From Azadirachta indica (Eukaryota > Streptophyta > Magnoliopsida > Sapindales > Meliaceae): DNA of 64,000 bases. A program made the translations under genes and the position numbers. The notes under the pieces are model-generated. The model made no database searches. It saw only the letters and a list, made by a program, of their open reading frames with translations, and was not told the DNA's origin. Numbering within the stretch: position 1 is the stretch's first letter; each line of letters starts with the position of its first letter. The DNA lies in NCBI GenBank assembly GCA_022749755.1, contig CM040447.1, positions 15,661,087 to 15,725,086 on the forward strand. The letters are read 5' to 3'. Positions 45,559 to 55,880 of the stretch are shown here, piece after piece.

Positions 45559-45577
45559 TGATTCCGTTATTGACACG
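45559..45577 (+). other. Decayed tRNA-Asp-type primer binding site
   Basis: TGATTCCGTTATTGACACG, seven bases after the LTR end. Compared with TGGCGCCGTTGCCGGGGA about 11 of 18 positions remain, and most changes are transitions. Confidence 0.6.
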
Positions 45578-45775
45578 AACAGCCTTGATCTGGTCTTCAT
45601 AACCAAGGCAGTGCGTCCACTTGCCTACATCTTAAATCACAACAAAAGCTTGTGATTACATGGCAATAATAGTAAAGGAAGAAAATCATACGTAAGGGAA
45701 AAGAAAGTTTACTTACAACTTGAAGTGGGTAGAGAGAAAGTAAATCCTTTTTTCTTTATACAACATACGACCTTA

Positions 45776-46113
45776 GTCGAGAAATCATCTCAAGCTTTAT
45801 TTACAAAAGTTGAATGAACCTGAAGGATCATATGTGGAAGTCTAATACAAGTCCTTAAACAGTAGTGCCTAAGCTTATTAGAGGTGCACACTAATCTAGG
45901 TGCAAATAATGAAGCAAGGCATATACTTGTTGGGGCAACTTGTGACGCAGTCAAGCAATCATCTCATGCTTTGTTTACAAAAGCCGAACAAACCTCGAGG
46001 TCCATATATAGATGTCCACCCCAAGTCCTTAAATAGAAGTGCTCAGGTTTATCAGAGGTCCACACTTATCTAGTTGCATATAACGAAGCAAGACATGTAC
46101 TTGTGCGGATCCC
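45776..46113 (+). repeat. Tandem duplication, unit about 174 bp
   Basis: AATCATCTCAAGCTTTATTTACAAAAG at 45783 recurs as AATCATCTCATGCTTTGTTT at 45957, with the rest of the unit (CCTTAAA.AG.AGTGC, GAAGCAAG.CATRTACTTGT) following at the same spacing. Copies have diverged by many substitutions, so it is older than the 89-bp and 204-bp duplications in this window. Confidence 0.8.
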
Positions 46114-46450
46114 TCCTAGTGGACGATTCATCAGGTGCTCAAGAAAGTGAAGTAGAGATAATAATTACAATTCCAGATATAATGAAACATGCTATGCACT
46201 AAGGTTTGAACGTAATGCCTCTAATAATGAAGCTGAATATGAGGAATCGATTATCAGGGTCTAGATGAACAAGAACTGGGCGTAGAGAAGCTAGAAGTCA
46301 AAAGTGACACCCAACTAATCATGTTCCAAGTTAATAAAACCTACTAAGCTAAGAAAGATAACACAATCGCCTACTTGAAAGAGGTAAAAGAATTAACTTT
46401 CACAATTCAAGCAAGTTATATTAGCCGAGCATACATAAGGACTCCAAAGT
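46105..46450 (+). pseudogene. Tat-type archaeal-like RNase H domain remnant
   Basis: Plus-strand pieces in shifting frames: LLVDDSSGAQESEVEII, then ALRFERNASNNEAEYE, then GVEKLEVKSDTQLIMFQVN, then AKKDNTIAYLKEVKEL. This is the extra RNase H of Tat/Ogre/Retand gypsy elements (VDGASS...YALRFEFxATNNEAEYEAL...SDSQLVxxQVNG...). The catalytic Asp of VDD, the Glu of NNEAEYE and the Asp of KSDTQ are readable. Frameshifts and stops show it is dead. Confidence 0.85.
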
Positions 46451-46709
46451 CATCTCACAAACTTACCCTATTCACTAAAAGCATTCTAGGATGATCAAGC
46501 TCTCATTTGAGAACATAACCACACTCAGCTCACCTTGGCATTATGCTCAGTTAGAATTGACCTAATCGGACACTTTTTTGAACAAGAAAAAGCTAAGCTA
46601 TGTTTATCATTGTCATGGTTAGTTACTTTATCTAGTTAGTAGGAGTAAAGCCATTAGCAAGGGTTTGCTCAAAGAGGAATTAGGTAGCAAGAAAGATACA
46701 CTGCAACAC

Positions 46710-47143
46710 TAACAAGACAACTATCTGGGAAACTCCTTACTCCCTAACACTTGGCATTAAGGCTGTAATCCTAACTGTGTTGTATGCTAACATTTTGGAC
46801 ATTTATTTTGATGAGAAACAAAATGTATGCTAACATTTTGAATATTTTGAACATCCATTGTAACATTAATTAGGACCATAGCTCACTGAAAATAGGGATT
46901 ATCCTATAATCAAGAAGGATTATAACAAATCAAAAGAAAGTTTTGCTAAGCTCAATCCCAAACCTACCTAGATAAAAGGAAGGTGAGATAAGTTGAGGAA
47001 GTTTTTGCCAAATATGCTTTTCAACATACATCTTAGTTTGGAACTTTTGAGATTGCTTAATTACACCTAAAATACGCTTAAGAGGTATTGGGTTATTTAC
47101 ATCCCTAAGTGGCAAGGCTATGACCATCTAAGAGAAAAAGAGT
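46710..47143 (+). pseudogene. Tat-type integrase C-terminal remnant
   Basis: WETPYSLTLGIKAVILTV at about 46720-46780 corresponds to the end of the integrase core of Tat elements (ETPFSLTYGTEAVIPVE). YNKSKESFAKLNPKP follows at about 46920, and the closing YDHLREKE at 47119-47143. The catalytic part before it (46480-46700) is too decayed to read. It belongs with the RNase H at 46105-46450. Confidence 0.65.
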
Positions 47144-47516
47144 ACATTTTATATTGAGTAAGGAACTATTGATGGCTTGACTTGTGTTATCAGAAAATAT
47201 TTGTTAAAGATGTGGTAGTACATAAGTTGACGGAGCAGCAGTTAGTGCCCTAAAAGAATGATCCACCTAGTGAAGTACACTCCTTGGAGGATATCTTAGA
47301 CCATTTAACTCTGGTAGGTGCCTATAGTGATGTAAGCTAACCCTGATAATGACCACTTACCTTAACAAGTACCTACAACTGCTAGGTAGTTGGCAGGTGG
47401 GACCGCCTAACTTTGAGGGTGAATAAGGTTATGAATGTGTCTTAACAACGAATAAGGTAATCCAAAGAGCAAATATGAGCACGACACATGGCAGCTTTCT
47501 TAGATAAAGCAATATA
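47144..47516. other. 3' non-coding part of the Tat-like remnant
   Basis: No coding sequence. LTR-like phrases (ACTGCTAGGTAGTTGGCAGG, AACAAGTACCTA) suggest the start of a 3' LTR, cut by the CACTA element at 47517. Confidence 0.35.
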
Positions 47517-47533
47517 CACTACTAGAAAAATGG
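47517..47533 (+). repeat. CACTA terminal inverted repeat (left)
   Basis: CACTACTAGAAAAATGG, matching the plant CACTA terminal consensus CACTACTAGAAAAA. Confidence 0.88.
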
Positions 47534-48434
47534 CCATTATTGATGTCAGATTAGCATCGGTGATATGTTTTGACACAACTTCCAAGTAATATAGTAGCCA
47601 CAGCCAACAATCTTTGATACCAAATAGAGTATCACAAAAATAGTATCAGTGCCTAGCGTGCCCAATGTATCAACAGTATATTAAGACTACGATATTACAA
47701 CTTTCATATTATCAAAATGGTATCTATATTTTTTTATTCCATGGTATCTGAAAACTGTATTTATAATATCATAATAGGTTTAAATTTATATGATATTACT
47801 AGTTGTTCGCTGATACAATATTAGAATCAACAAATAATTTTTATATTAAAAAATAAATTTTACTGATATTGTTAGTATTAATGGCTCTATTTTGTTTTTC
47901 ATTAATAAAATCATAAATTAATAGTAATATGTACAATAGCATTTACAAGCATTCATTAATAAAATACCTCAATATCGCAATATATACCAATAACATAAGT
48001 ACCGGATATGATAGGTTGTACATAAGTTAACAACAATTTCAAGATGATTTGCCTTAAAAAATTAAAATCCTAAAATTCCAAATTATTAAGTGCAGTACAT
48101 GATCATGATCAATATCTTCAACAATCATATTCAATGTAGTACATATCAACATTTCATTTGCTAACTTCATTAATTGCCAACAATAACTTAAATAACAACT
48201 TATCAATTACAGAGCTATCAAGTCACCTATTTATAAACCAACTCATCCAAAGTGCACACCAACCCAATTAGTAACTTGATATTTATCCTCCAATCCCTTG
48301 AAACTTCTTCATTTCTGAGCACAAAAGCAACAAAGTATTTCATCAAGCACCAATACACCAATGGAAAATTACAACAATTTATAAAATTTAAACAGAATAT
48401 ACCTCTTGTTCATTATAGATAATTAGCTCTATAA

Positions 48435-49060
48435 GTTATGAAGCCCATTCTTAACGAACTTTTGTGATATCATCATTGGTATATTCATTGACTTCTTTGA
48501 ACTTCAACGCAATATACAACATCAAAAATGTCAATTAAGTACTAATGTAAGAAATCTACTTAATTTTCAAGGACTAAAATATCAACTTAATGTAGAAGCC
48601 AAAACTCACATTATCTTTCAGGATGTTAATATCTCTCATTATGTCTTGCATGTATTTCATCATAAAATACCCACATTCAATACTACCAAGTTGCTTTGGA
48701 CACTATAAATTGCACAACAGTCAGTATACTAACCAAAATACTAACTAAATTTCATATTATAGGCTTGATTTATTTACCTTTACCGTATAACCCACTATAG
48801 ATTCACCTTTTTAAACATTTTTTGGCTCACAAAACTTTTATACGAACTGAACAATAATTACTAATTAATTAGAATACTTGTAACACAAAATATGACTATA
48901 CATATAATCAATTAATGTAAATAAGGTCAGAGTTTAAGAACTATACTTTGCCACAATGTCTTGGATTTCGTTAGATGGTTTGCCACCCAATAAACCCAGA
49001 TAATACACAATGGATGCTAACAAATCAATCGCCAATAATACCCAATGATTATTACAAAAT
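48435..49060 (-). pseudogene. C48 (ULP1/SENP-like) cysteine protease of the CACTA element
   Basis: Minus-strand blocks in order: LMPYNTG (about 49165), NNHWVLLAIDLLASIVYYLG (about 48995-49053), GGKPSNEIQDIVAKY (about 48940-48990), then CPKQLGSIECGYFMMKYMQD (48625-48705) and EYTNDDITKVR with EWAS (about 48440-48495). This matches the ULP1-like protease carried by many plant CACTA and Mutator elements. The catalytic His (HW) and Cys (ECGY) are present, but the Asp expected in YYLDSL is Gly. Introns or gaps separate the blocks and there are stops. Host ULP1 enzymes cleave SUMO; the role within transposons is not established. Confidence 0.85.
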
Positions 49061-49619
49061 AATAATACAACACACCATCAATAGCTCATTAATAAAACAT
49101 ATATCAACAAGTGAATTTTTTAGATTAAAAAGGCATCATACCCTGTGTTGTATGGCATTAATGTAATTTGACCTGATTATGCACTAGCTAGATTTTCATA
49201 AATGTAATGAGATCGATTGATTTGACTTTTGGTAGTGTTAATACAACCATTGCTAGATAGTTTGGTGGGATTGGTAAAGCGAACTAGGAAGCCAAGTGCA
49301 TCATCAACCATCTCATCTTACTAGTGCCTGCAATGATAAATAAACATAATGTTCAGATGCTTACAATGATGATATAATATAATAACATTTACAGTGCATT
49401 ATTTGATCACCAATTTAAAAGTTCTATCTAATCCAAATTTCAATGCAAAAGTTAGACAACCATTCAATGTTGATTACTTGATCACAATTTGTCTTGGACA
49501 AATAAGTTATCCAATTATAACCAAATGTATCTTCATCATGTTTGACTTTAATGGTTTTGTGCACATAACTCTTAACAATTATGTCAAATATAGCCAAGTT
49601 TTTTAAGGTTTTCCTCTTG

Positions 49620-51310
49620 ATATAATTCTTGGTTGTCCTCCTTACACCAAGTTTTCTTGCTGCCTACGGTTTCCTTCTTGGCTTCTTTACTGCCTGGTCT
49701 ATCATTTCTACTTTGCTTTCCTTATTTGCTAGTTTTATCCCTTTTGCCTTTTGTTCCTCTTGAACAACATCTTGGTGACATTCACTTGCTGCAGTCTATG
49801 GTATGATAATGTATTCTAGCTTGGAGATAAATTTAGAAGATTTTTTTTGACTAATGGTTAGAGATTTTGCTAGTGTCTTCACTAGAGCATTGTTAAGAGA
49901 CTTGGGGGAAATCTCAGAGGTCTTCTTGGAATAGTTATTGAACTATTCTTGATTGGGGTTTTTGCTGGAGAATTTCTTTTATTTGAAATTTCTACTTTAG
50001 TGTTCTTGGTTGGAGTCTTTTTTGCTGTAGATTACTTGGCTGGGTTGTTTGGTTGTGATTGCTCTTCTAGCTCATTAACCTATTTAGATAGAGTACAGAC
50101 AACATAAAAAAAATGTAAAATACTTTGCAGAACAGCATCATTTTAAAATATTAAATAAGTATACTGACTTTCGTTTTCCATACATCTTTTAGAGATTATT
50201 GGTTAATCTTTAAAAACCCAACCACGTTACGTACAGAAGTGTGTGGTATGTTGGAGGTACCAACTTCTGTATTTGTTTGACAATCCAACCTAGTTGTAAG
50301 TAATTCAATCTGAGCAGACATTATTGCCAAATTTGCCTTTAAAGCCTTTCTCTCTTTTATAAACTTTAACATTCTAAAACCCAAAAGTACATAATAGGGG
50401 TGATGAACTATTCTACTTCTTGAATTCTACTGTTATTTGGGTTTTTTTTTTAGGCTGCAGATAAATGTCATTCATTCCTTCTGATTGGAATGATCCTTTA
50501 TCAATTTCACTTTTTAATTCCTTCTATAAAAAACAATATAATGTGTTATTACGACAAGCCTATATATTAAAGAAACTGAAACATGTAAAAACATCATGAA
50601 TTTTATACTAACAATTTTCGTAATTACATCACTCTTCTTTTGTCTTGCACATCGTCAAGCTTCACTATTATCTATTTCACTTTCAGAAGGAACTCCAAGT
50701 TCCTTTTTTTTTTTTAATACAATAAACAAATAAATTACCTTTAACCAAATTTGAATCACTAATTTATACATTTGACTCACTTACCAGATTCTCCATCATG
50801 TTGTTGTAACTTTTAATGCATAAATAGTGGTTGTATTTCAACATTGTTCGCTTCTTTTTTGAACCCTCACTATTTTTATAAAACATATGAAATCCAAAAA
50901 AGTGATTATATTAAATTAATCACAAATGAACTAAATTATAGTGCGAGACAATAGATAATGCACCTCAAATTCCAAAAACAACATTTTCTTTATAAATATT
51001 TGCTAGTGCAACTTTGTAATGTTTGGGTAATCAATTGGAGGCAATTTCAGATGCTTCTGATCATCTTTGTAAGGCAAAATGAAGTCATGTGTTAAGGTCT
51101 ATCAGAAATTCCTCAAAAAAACTCCCATTGAATGCAACACTTGAGCTTTACTTCTCAAGTCAACTGTAAATTTTTTCTCTAACAAAGTAAATAAATTAGA
51201 AATCAATTTTGCTACAAGAAAATAACAACTAACTTGAATATGTGTCCATAAATTTACTTTCAATGCAAGAGGTACATGTTTCCAGTTTTTATTTAAATAC
51301 ACAATCTCTC
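49620..51310 (-). pseudogene. Ptta/En/Spm-type plant transposase relic
   Basis: The minus strand shows YLNKNWKHVPLALKVNLW and LRSKAQVLHSMGVFLRNF (51102-51302), then YNHYLCIKSYNNMMENL (about 50790-50850), then KELGVPSESEIDNSEA, a TGA where Trp is usual, RCARQKK (about 50630-50705), then SEGMNDIYLQP (about 50455-50490). This is the order of the En/Spm transposase DNA-binding protein family (Transposase_24/Ptta type). A low-complexity Lys/Thr/Pro tail with stops follows at 49800-50080. The protein binds subterminal repeats in active elements. Confidence 0.82.
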
Positions 51311-52950
51311 ACTAAAACGCCAATATAGTTTCTCAAATCATTGGCACTAGAACCCACTAGAACCCCAAAGTAATTGCAGTTAACGACAATTTTCTTGTCC
51401 TTTGTTAGTTTCTGTATTGCCTTCTCTTTAGTCTATCTTCTTTTAAGTCTCTCATCTAGGTGTAAGTTAAACTTTTCGTTTTCAGCCATCTTCTCAAGCG
51501 TGCATGCAATCCAATTAAGCAAGTGTTATTTTGTAATTCAATTTTAAAATAGTTGCATTAATATCATATAAATATATTTTATATGTATAATTTAAGACAA
51601 ATAACTTTAGCATCATGAAAGCAATATCCACATGCACTTCAAAATAAAAAATAAGAAGTAAACAAGACTTTAGTATCTAACCACAACCACCATATGTCAG
51701 ACCTTTTGTGTGTTCACCAATCACAAACAAACATAACAATAGCAATATCGAACATAACCTACAATAATAAACTCACAATGAACAAAATAGAAAACATATT
51801 TAATTAAATGATGTGATTTATTATCAAACAACACAACCACTTCATATCATCTGTTGTGTTCACTACTCATAAAAAAAGTAACTACAATAGCATAAAACAA
51901 AACTTGCAAATAATAAATTCATAATAACCAATAACAGAAAATATATAAAATTCTATATCCAACACATTTAGCATGCCTACACCCAAAGTGACAAAAGACA
52001 CAAAAATTACAGAAATGCATAAAATTATAAAAATATTGTTCTATGTTAGTCCATAAAAAATATGCATCTACGAGTATGAAAATACTCATGTACCGAACTC
52101 ATTGGTACATAAATTAAAAAATACTCACTATCATAACATAATATGTACTTTGTTAGAAAAGAAATTGATAGAATATTTAAAGAATATGGATAAAAAATTA
52201 GTAAATCAACAAAGGCCAACCAAATTCATAATCCATGCACATAGACTCCAATAAAATCAAACTCACTAACAAATGTAACATGCATTGTGCAAATTAAAGC
52301 AACATACAGCAAAAAATGATGAATGAAGTAACATGTTTTTTGCAAATTGACTCCCAAATCAAAGCTTATAATGAAAACATACCAACAATCAAGAATCTAG
52401 TCAATTAAAACACCTTGGAGTTTTAATATTCTTTTGTATTTTACTTTGCTTCATTAATTGGATCATATATAAGTGCTGGTGTAGGTTTTTGTTCAATTTT
52501 TTTCCTTTTACTGATAAAAATTTGATCTGGATTTGTTTGTTGATTTTGCTTGTTTAATAAAAATGAGTAACAAGATCTGGGTTTTTTTTTTTCTCTTCTT
52601 CTGTGAAGTTTCTGTATGTAAATTTGTTGGGAGAGAAAATCTGGGTCTGTTTCTTTACTTGCTTATTTAATTTTGTTGAGAAATGAGTGGACATGACGTA
52701 AATTTATTTTATTTTTCTCTTTTCTTCGGTAAATATTTTTTTAAACAAATGTTACTTTATTTGTTTAATCTGAGAGGATGCTTGCCTTTGTCTGTGGGTG
52801 ATGAGAAAGAAAAAGAGATGAGTGTGGTTAAGAGGAAAATGATGAGATGAGAAAAAGAGAGAAAGGAGCAATGTTGATAGGGATGAGAATGAGATGGGTA
52901 GGCAGGTCCGGCCATGTTGGGTTAATGATATAATAAAAATAAATTTATCA

Positions 52951-53800
52951 ATTAAATGAGCATTTACTGCCTTCGATTCCATTATTGAATTAAAAAATTA
53001 ATCCATTTAAATTGCAGTCATTTTTCTTGGTTAAATGACTGGAATATCCTTTCTTCTGTTAGTTAACTAATGTTGTTAGAAATCCAAAGGAGATGTTTGC
53101 CTATTTTTTCAATTTCCAGCATATACTTGATAATATAGAATGCCTCAAAGGAGAAAACTCCCTTTCATAAATTTCAAGGGCGGTGTGTGAAAATAATTCA
53201 AATAATTTATATGAACAAACATTTAAAACGTGTATGCAACATAATATCCATAATTTTAAAAAATAAACCACAATCATCAACATCTAATTTAGTGACAAAT
53301 TTAAAAAAGCAACGTTAAAACACATATTTTATGCACATATTTCAAAATATCTGGACATTCATGTAGGTTTAAAAATAATTTTACCCTTTAAATATTTGTA
53401 TCTAATCAAAATTTATTTTAATATTGACGTGTAACTACTAAATTTCTTCTTACCAATGGCTAAAATTCAGTTTCAGTAAAAAGTAAAAGAAACCTCTAAC
53501 GTTACGTGACTGGATTGTTATCTCTCCAAACCAACCCAAATTCATGAGTTCAATTTTTGGATGAGTACATACGGGGGAGGGAAGCAGGACAAGAACCATT
53601 TTGTTGATGAAACTAAGAAAAAGTACATCCGTTACATCTATAGTATTTTATTCGTTTCAGGATGACACTGAAATTAAGTAGCTGACTTGTTGAAGAAGAA
53701 GCGGCCAAAATAAGCATACTCAGATTTCTTTTAGAATTTCATAAGCCAGCGCCCAATAGGACCCCAAGGTGTGAAACCCCCCTCAGAACAGTCGCAACAA
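52951..53800. other. Intergenic spacer downstream of the RNase T2 gene
   Basis: AT-rich, no protein or element ends recognised. It separates the CACTA relic from the poly(A) site of the RNase gene. Confidence 0.45.
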
Positions 53801-53809
53801 TTAAGCAGC

Positions 53810-53815
53810 TTTATT
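53810..53815 (-). terminator. Poly(A) signal of the RNase T2 gene
   Basis: AATAAA on the minus strand, about 36 bases downstream of the stop codon, the expected place for a near-upstream cleavage signal. Confidence 0.6.
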
Positions 53816-53850
53816 CCATATACATCTCATCATACGTCACCAAATCGCTG

Positions 53851-54622
53851 CTAACCTTCCGGGGCCGGGAACTTGATTCTTTCGCGGCAGTTCTCTCTTA
53901 TTAGTCTTTGATTGCATGAGATGAAATTTCTTGCTTCAGCGTCAACACATGAAATCACCTCCTGTAAATGAAAATAACCATCTTTGAAAACGCATTTAAG
54001 AATTGGATTGTGACGGGTTTTGGCCTTTATTGCCTTCTTGTATTGAACTTTCCGGTAACTGGATCCATTTGGCAATATTCCAGCTCTCTCTTCTAGTGTT
54101 ACTAATAGGTCCGAGTACCTCATTAGATCGACAGCCCTTCGGAAATAACGTGGTGGCAGGACGGATCGTTGAGCACTGCCATGTTTTTCCCATTGATATA
54201 TCCAAAACGTATGCAGTCTTTCATCACCTCTAGTGGAGAGAGTGAGCCAATATTCTAACAAATCTGTCCATAGTGACTTATCTTTTTTCAGCTACAGAAG
54301 CAATAATGAGGATACATCATCATGAAAAAGAATAAGAACCAGCTAGAAAAGAGCAAAAGGATGCGGGCAGTACCGATGCAAGGATGCCGGGATCTGAGTT
54401 GTTGGTACCTTCTAGCGTCTCCTCATTAGAAGTCACTGGCCAAAGGCCATGTAAGACGAACTTTGGTACTCGGCGGGCACATTCGCGGTTAAGGCAATAG
54501 CCATATGGCCACGTTTGGATTAGCCAAAAGTGGTGGAATTCGGAAGAATTTTGAGCTGCACAATAGGTATTGCTGGAAACAATGAGAGCAAAGAAAAAGA
54601 CGTAAATTGCCTTCGTCCTCAT
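53851..54622 (-). CDS. RNase T2 family ribonuclease, S-RNase-like, two exons
   Basis: The coding sequence is complement(53851..54291, 54374..54622), 229 residues, usual for S-RNases and their kin. A secreted RNA endonuclease is predicted. Residues 1-24 are a signal peptide (hydrophobic core YVFFFALIVSS). Active-site block I is KFVLHGLWP with catalytic His58; block II is FWIYQWEKHGSA with catalytic His120. Block II has Gln116 where most T2 enzymes have Glu; Gln also occurs in some Rosaceae S-RNases, as I recall. Cysteines near the start (GYCLNREC) and end (LKC, ISCVDAEARNFISC, ENC) fit family disulfides, but the Cys normally after KHG[TS] is Ala123. There are three N-glycosylation sequons and roughly 31 Lys/Arg against 23 Asp/Glu, so it is basic. 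The single phase-0 intron (54292-54373, GT...AG) lies between the blocks, as in S-RNases. I chose Met at 54622; the upstream in-frame ATG at 54679 lies before the TATA box. There are no stops or frameshifts. It could be an S-locus RNase, a non-S paralogue or an S-like defence RNase. Confidence 0.9.
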
Positions 54623-54652
54623 GTTTGTCAATATGAGAGGATGTTTATGTCT

Positions 54653-54662
54653 ATATTTATAA
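54653..54662 (-). promoter_or_regulatory. TATA box of the RNase T2 gene
   Basis: TTATAAATAT on the minus strand, 31-40 bases before the chosen ATG. This implies a short 5' leader and argues against the ATG at 54679 as the start. Confidence 0.6.
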
Positions 54663-54699
54663 ACCTTTACTGGGGACATTGGGAAAAGTTTGAAGACAA

Positions 54700-55105
54700 T
54701 TGAAGGAGGAACTTATTAGAGATATGATTATCATATGATTCCATTAGTTATTTTATGATTTCACATCAACTAAGGCTTAACACCCTATTATTCTCTTAAA
54801 TTTTCTGTTTAGGATATTTAAGTACTTTAATTTAATTTGTGTTTATGTAAATATTTACAAGAAGTAAAAAATTAATTTTTTTAATATTAATTAAATTTTT
54901 ATTTATGACATTAATTAGATAATTTAGGACTAATAATTGTTGTACTCCTGTTTTTTATTTTAATAAATGTCAAGTATTTATCCACAATAGAAAATATTTT
55001 TTAATTATCCCGCGTATTAGATTTCTCCCTCACTAAACGCTTTTGACCAACTTTGACATGAATACTCTTGTAACTTGTACTAACGAAAAATTTATATAAA
55101 TAGCT
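54700..55105. other. AT-rich upstream region of the RNase T2 gene
   Basis: No genes. It would contain the promoter. No convincing regulatory motif beyond the TATA box was picked out by eye. Confidence 0.4.
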
Positions 55106-55880
55106 TTAATTTTTAATAAAATAAATTATATAAAAATATAAATAAAATATAAAAACACAATATCTCACAATATAATTAATATATTTAAAAATAGAAATAA
55201 TTAAAATTAAAAACAAAATATTATATAGGAATACATTCACAAGCCTAACAACAAATTCATCAAAAAGTAAAATTTCAATAATTAAATGACTAGGAGCCAA
55301 GATCCTTGACAATTCAACAACCACTTCAAGACTCTGACTGGAAAAATTGAATCCCAGAAGTTCTTGAAATACTCAATTCCTCTTTTAACAGTCAATGGCT
55401 TCAAATTTTCATCATTAGAAACCAAATTACATAAACACCCAATTGCATTTTCTTGTGCTAATGAGATTCTCCCTTACTTTGCTTACATCAGCAAGATTCC
55501 GCAAAATACCTGCTACGTACAAATGCCTGTGAGAAGTGGGTGTACACGCCTGACAAATTTCTGACAAAGACGAAATCCCGCCTCTGAACCCAAGTATTCT
55601 CGCGTTTTCTCTCAGAAAGTCAAAGCTTGTAAAGCAACGCAAGCTCGCTCCTTTGCAAACCACTTCCGATTAGAGAACCAAAATTAAATGATTCAACAGA
55701 AATAAACCTTGAGCAATCAACACATGTTTGCTGCTTTCAACATCAAGCCTTAGCAATTGCATCAACGTTTTTTTTTTTTTTCTTCATTTGGAAAGACCTT
55801 GAGTCAGGTAACTTAACAAGAACCGGAACCACGCCTTGAGCCACAGCTATCATTACATTCTTACCATCTTCCTGCAAAAG
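55106..55880 (-). pseudogene. ARM (armadillo) repeat protein pseudogene fragment
   Basis: The minus strand reads, in order and in changing frames: DGKNVMIAVAQGVVPVLVKL (about 55815-55875), a T-run and gap, SLRCFTSFDFLRENARILGF and RGGISSLSEICQACTP (55530-55650), AGILRNLADVSKVRENLIS (about 55440-55510), NDENLKPLTVKRGIEYFKNF (about 55360-55420), VVELSRILAPSHLI and DEFVVRLVNV (55220-55320). These are consecutive helices of armadillo repeats in the plant ARM superfamily that includes vacuolar protein 8-like proteins, which act as protein-binding scaffolds. At least three frame changes and several stops are present. The collinear, intron-free layout fits a retrocopy or a fragment of an intronless gene. 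It lies head-on to the promoter side of the RNase gene. Confidence 0.82.

Larger units (their letters stand above)
47517..52950 (-). mobile_element. CACTA (En/Spm) DNA transposon, decayed, minus strand
   Basis: The left terminus CACTACTAGAAAAATGG (47517-47533) is a classic CACTA inverted terminal repeat, preceded by a possible 3-bp target duplication ATA. Subterminal short repeats follow up to about 47760. Inside, on the minus strand, are a Ptta/En/Spm-type transposase relic (49620-51310) and a C48 (ULP1-like) protease relic (48435-49060) in the usual order. I could not find the matching terminus (TTTTTCTAGTAGTG) on the right, so the right end is lost or too diverged and 52950 is an estimate from where element-like sequence fades. 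Confidence 0.82.

Noticed and set aside
52752..52982. Minus-strand open frame of 76 codons rich in Ser, Leu and His
   Set aside because: Low complexity produced by GA-rich sequence on the plus strand at the faded end of the CACTA relic, with no domain.
53851..54291. Calling the RNase inactive because Glu is replaced by Gln in block II
   Set aside because: As I recall, Gln at this position occurs in active Rosaceae S-RNases and both catalytic His are present, so inactivity cannot be concluded from this change.
54623..54679. Upstream in-frame ATG giving a 248-residue RNase T2 protein
   Set aside because: The codons between the two ATGs contain the TATA box (54653-54662), and the extra 19 residues are polar and basic and would bury the signal peptide. 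Met at 54622 gives a standard secreted N-terminus.
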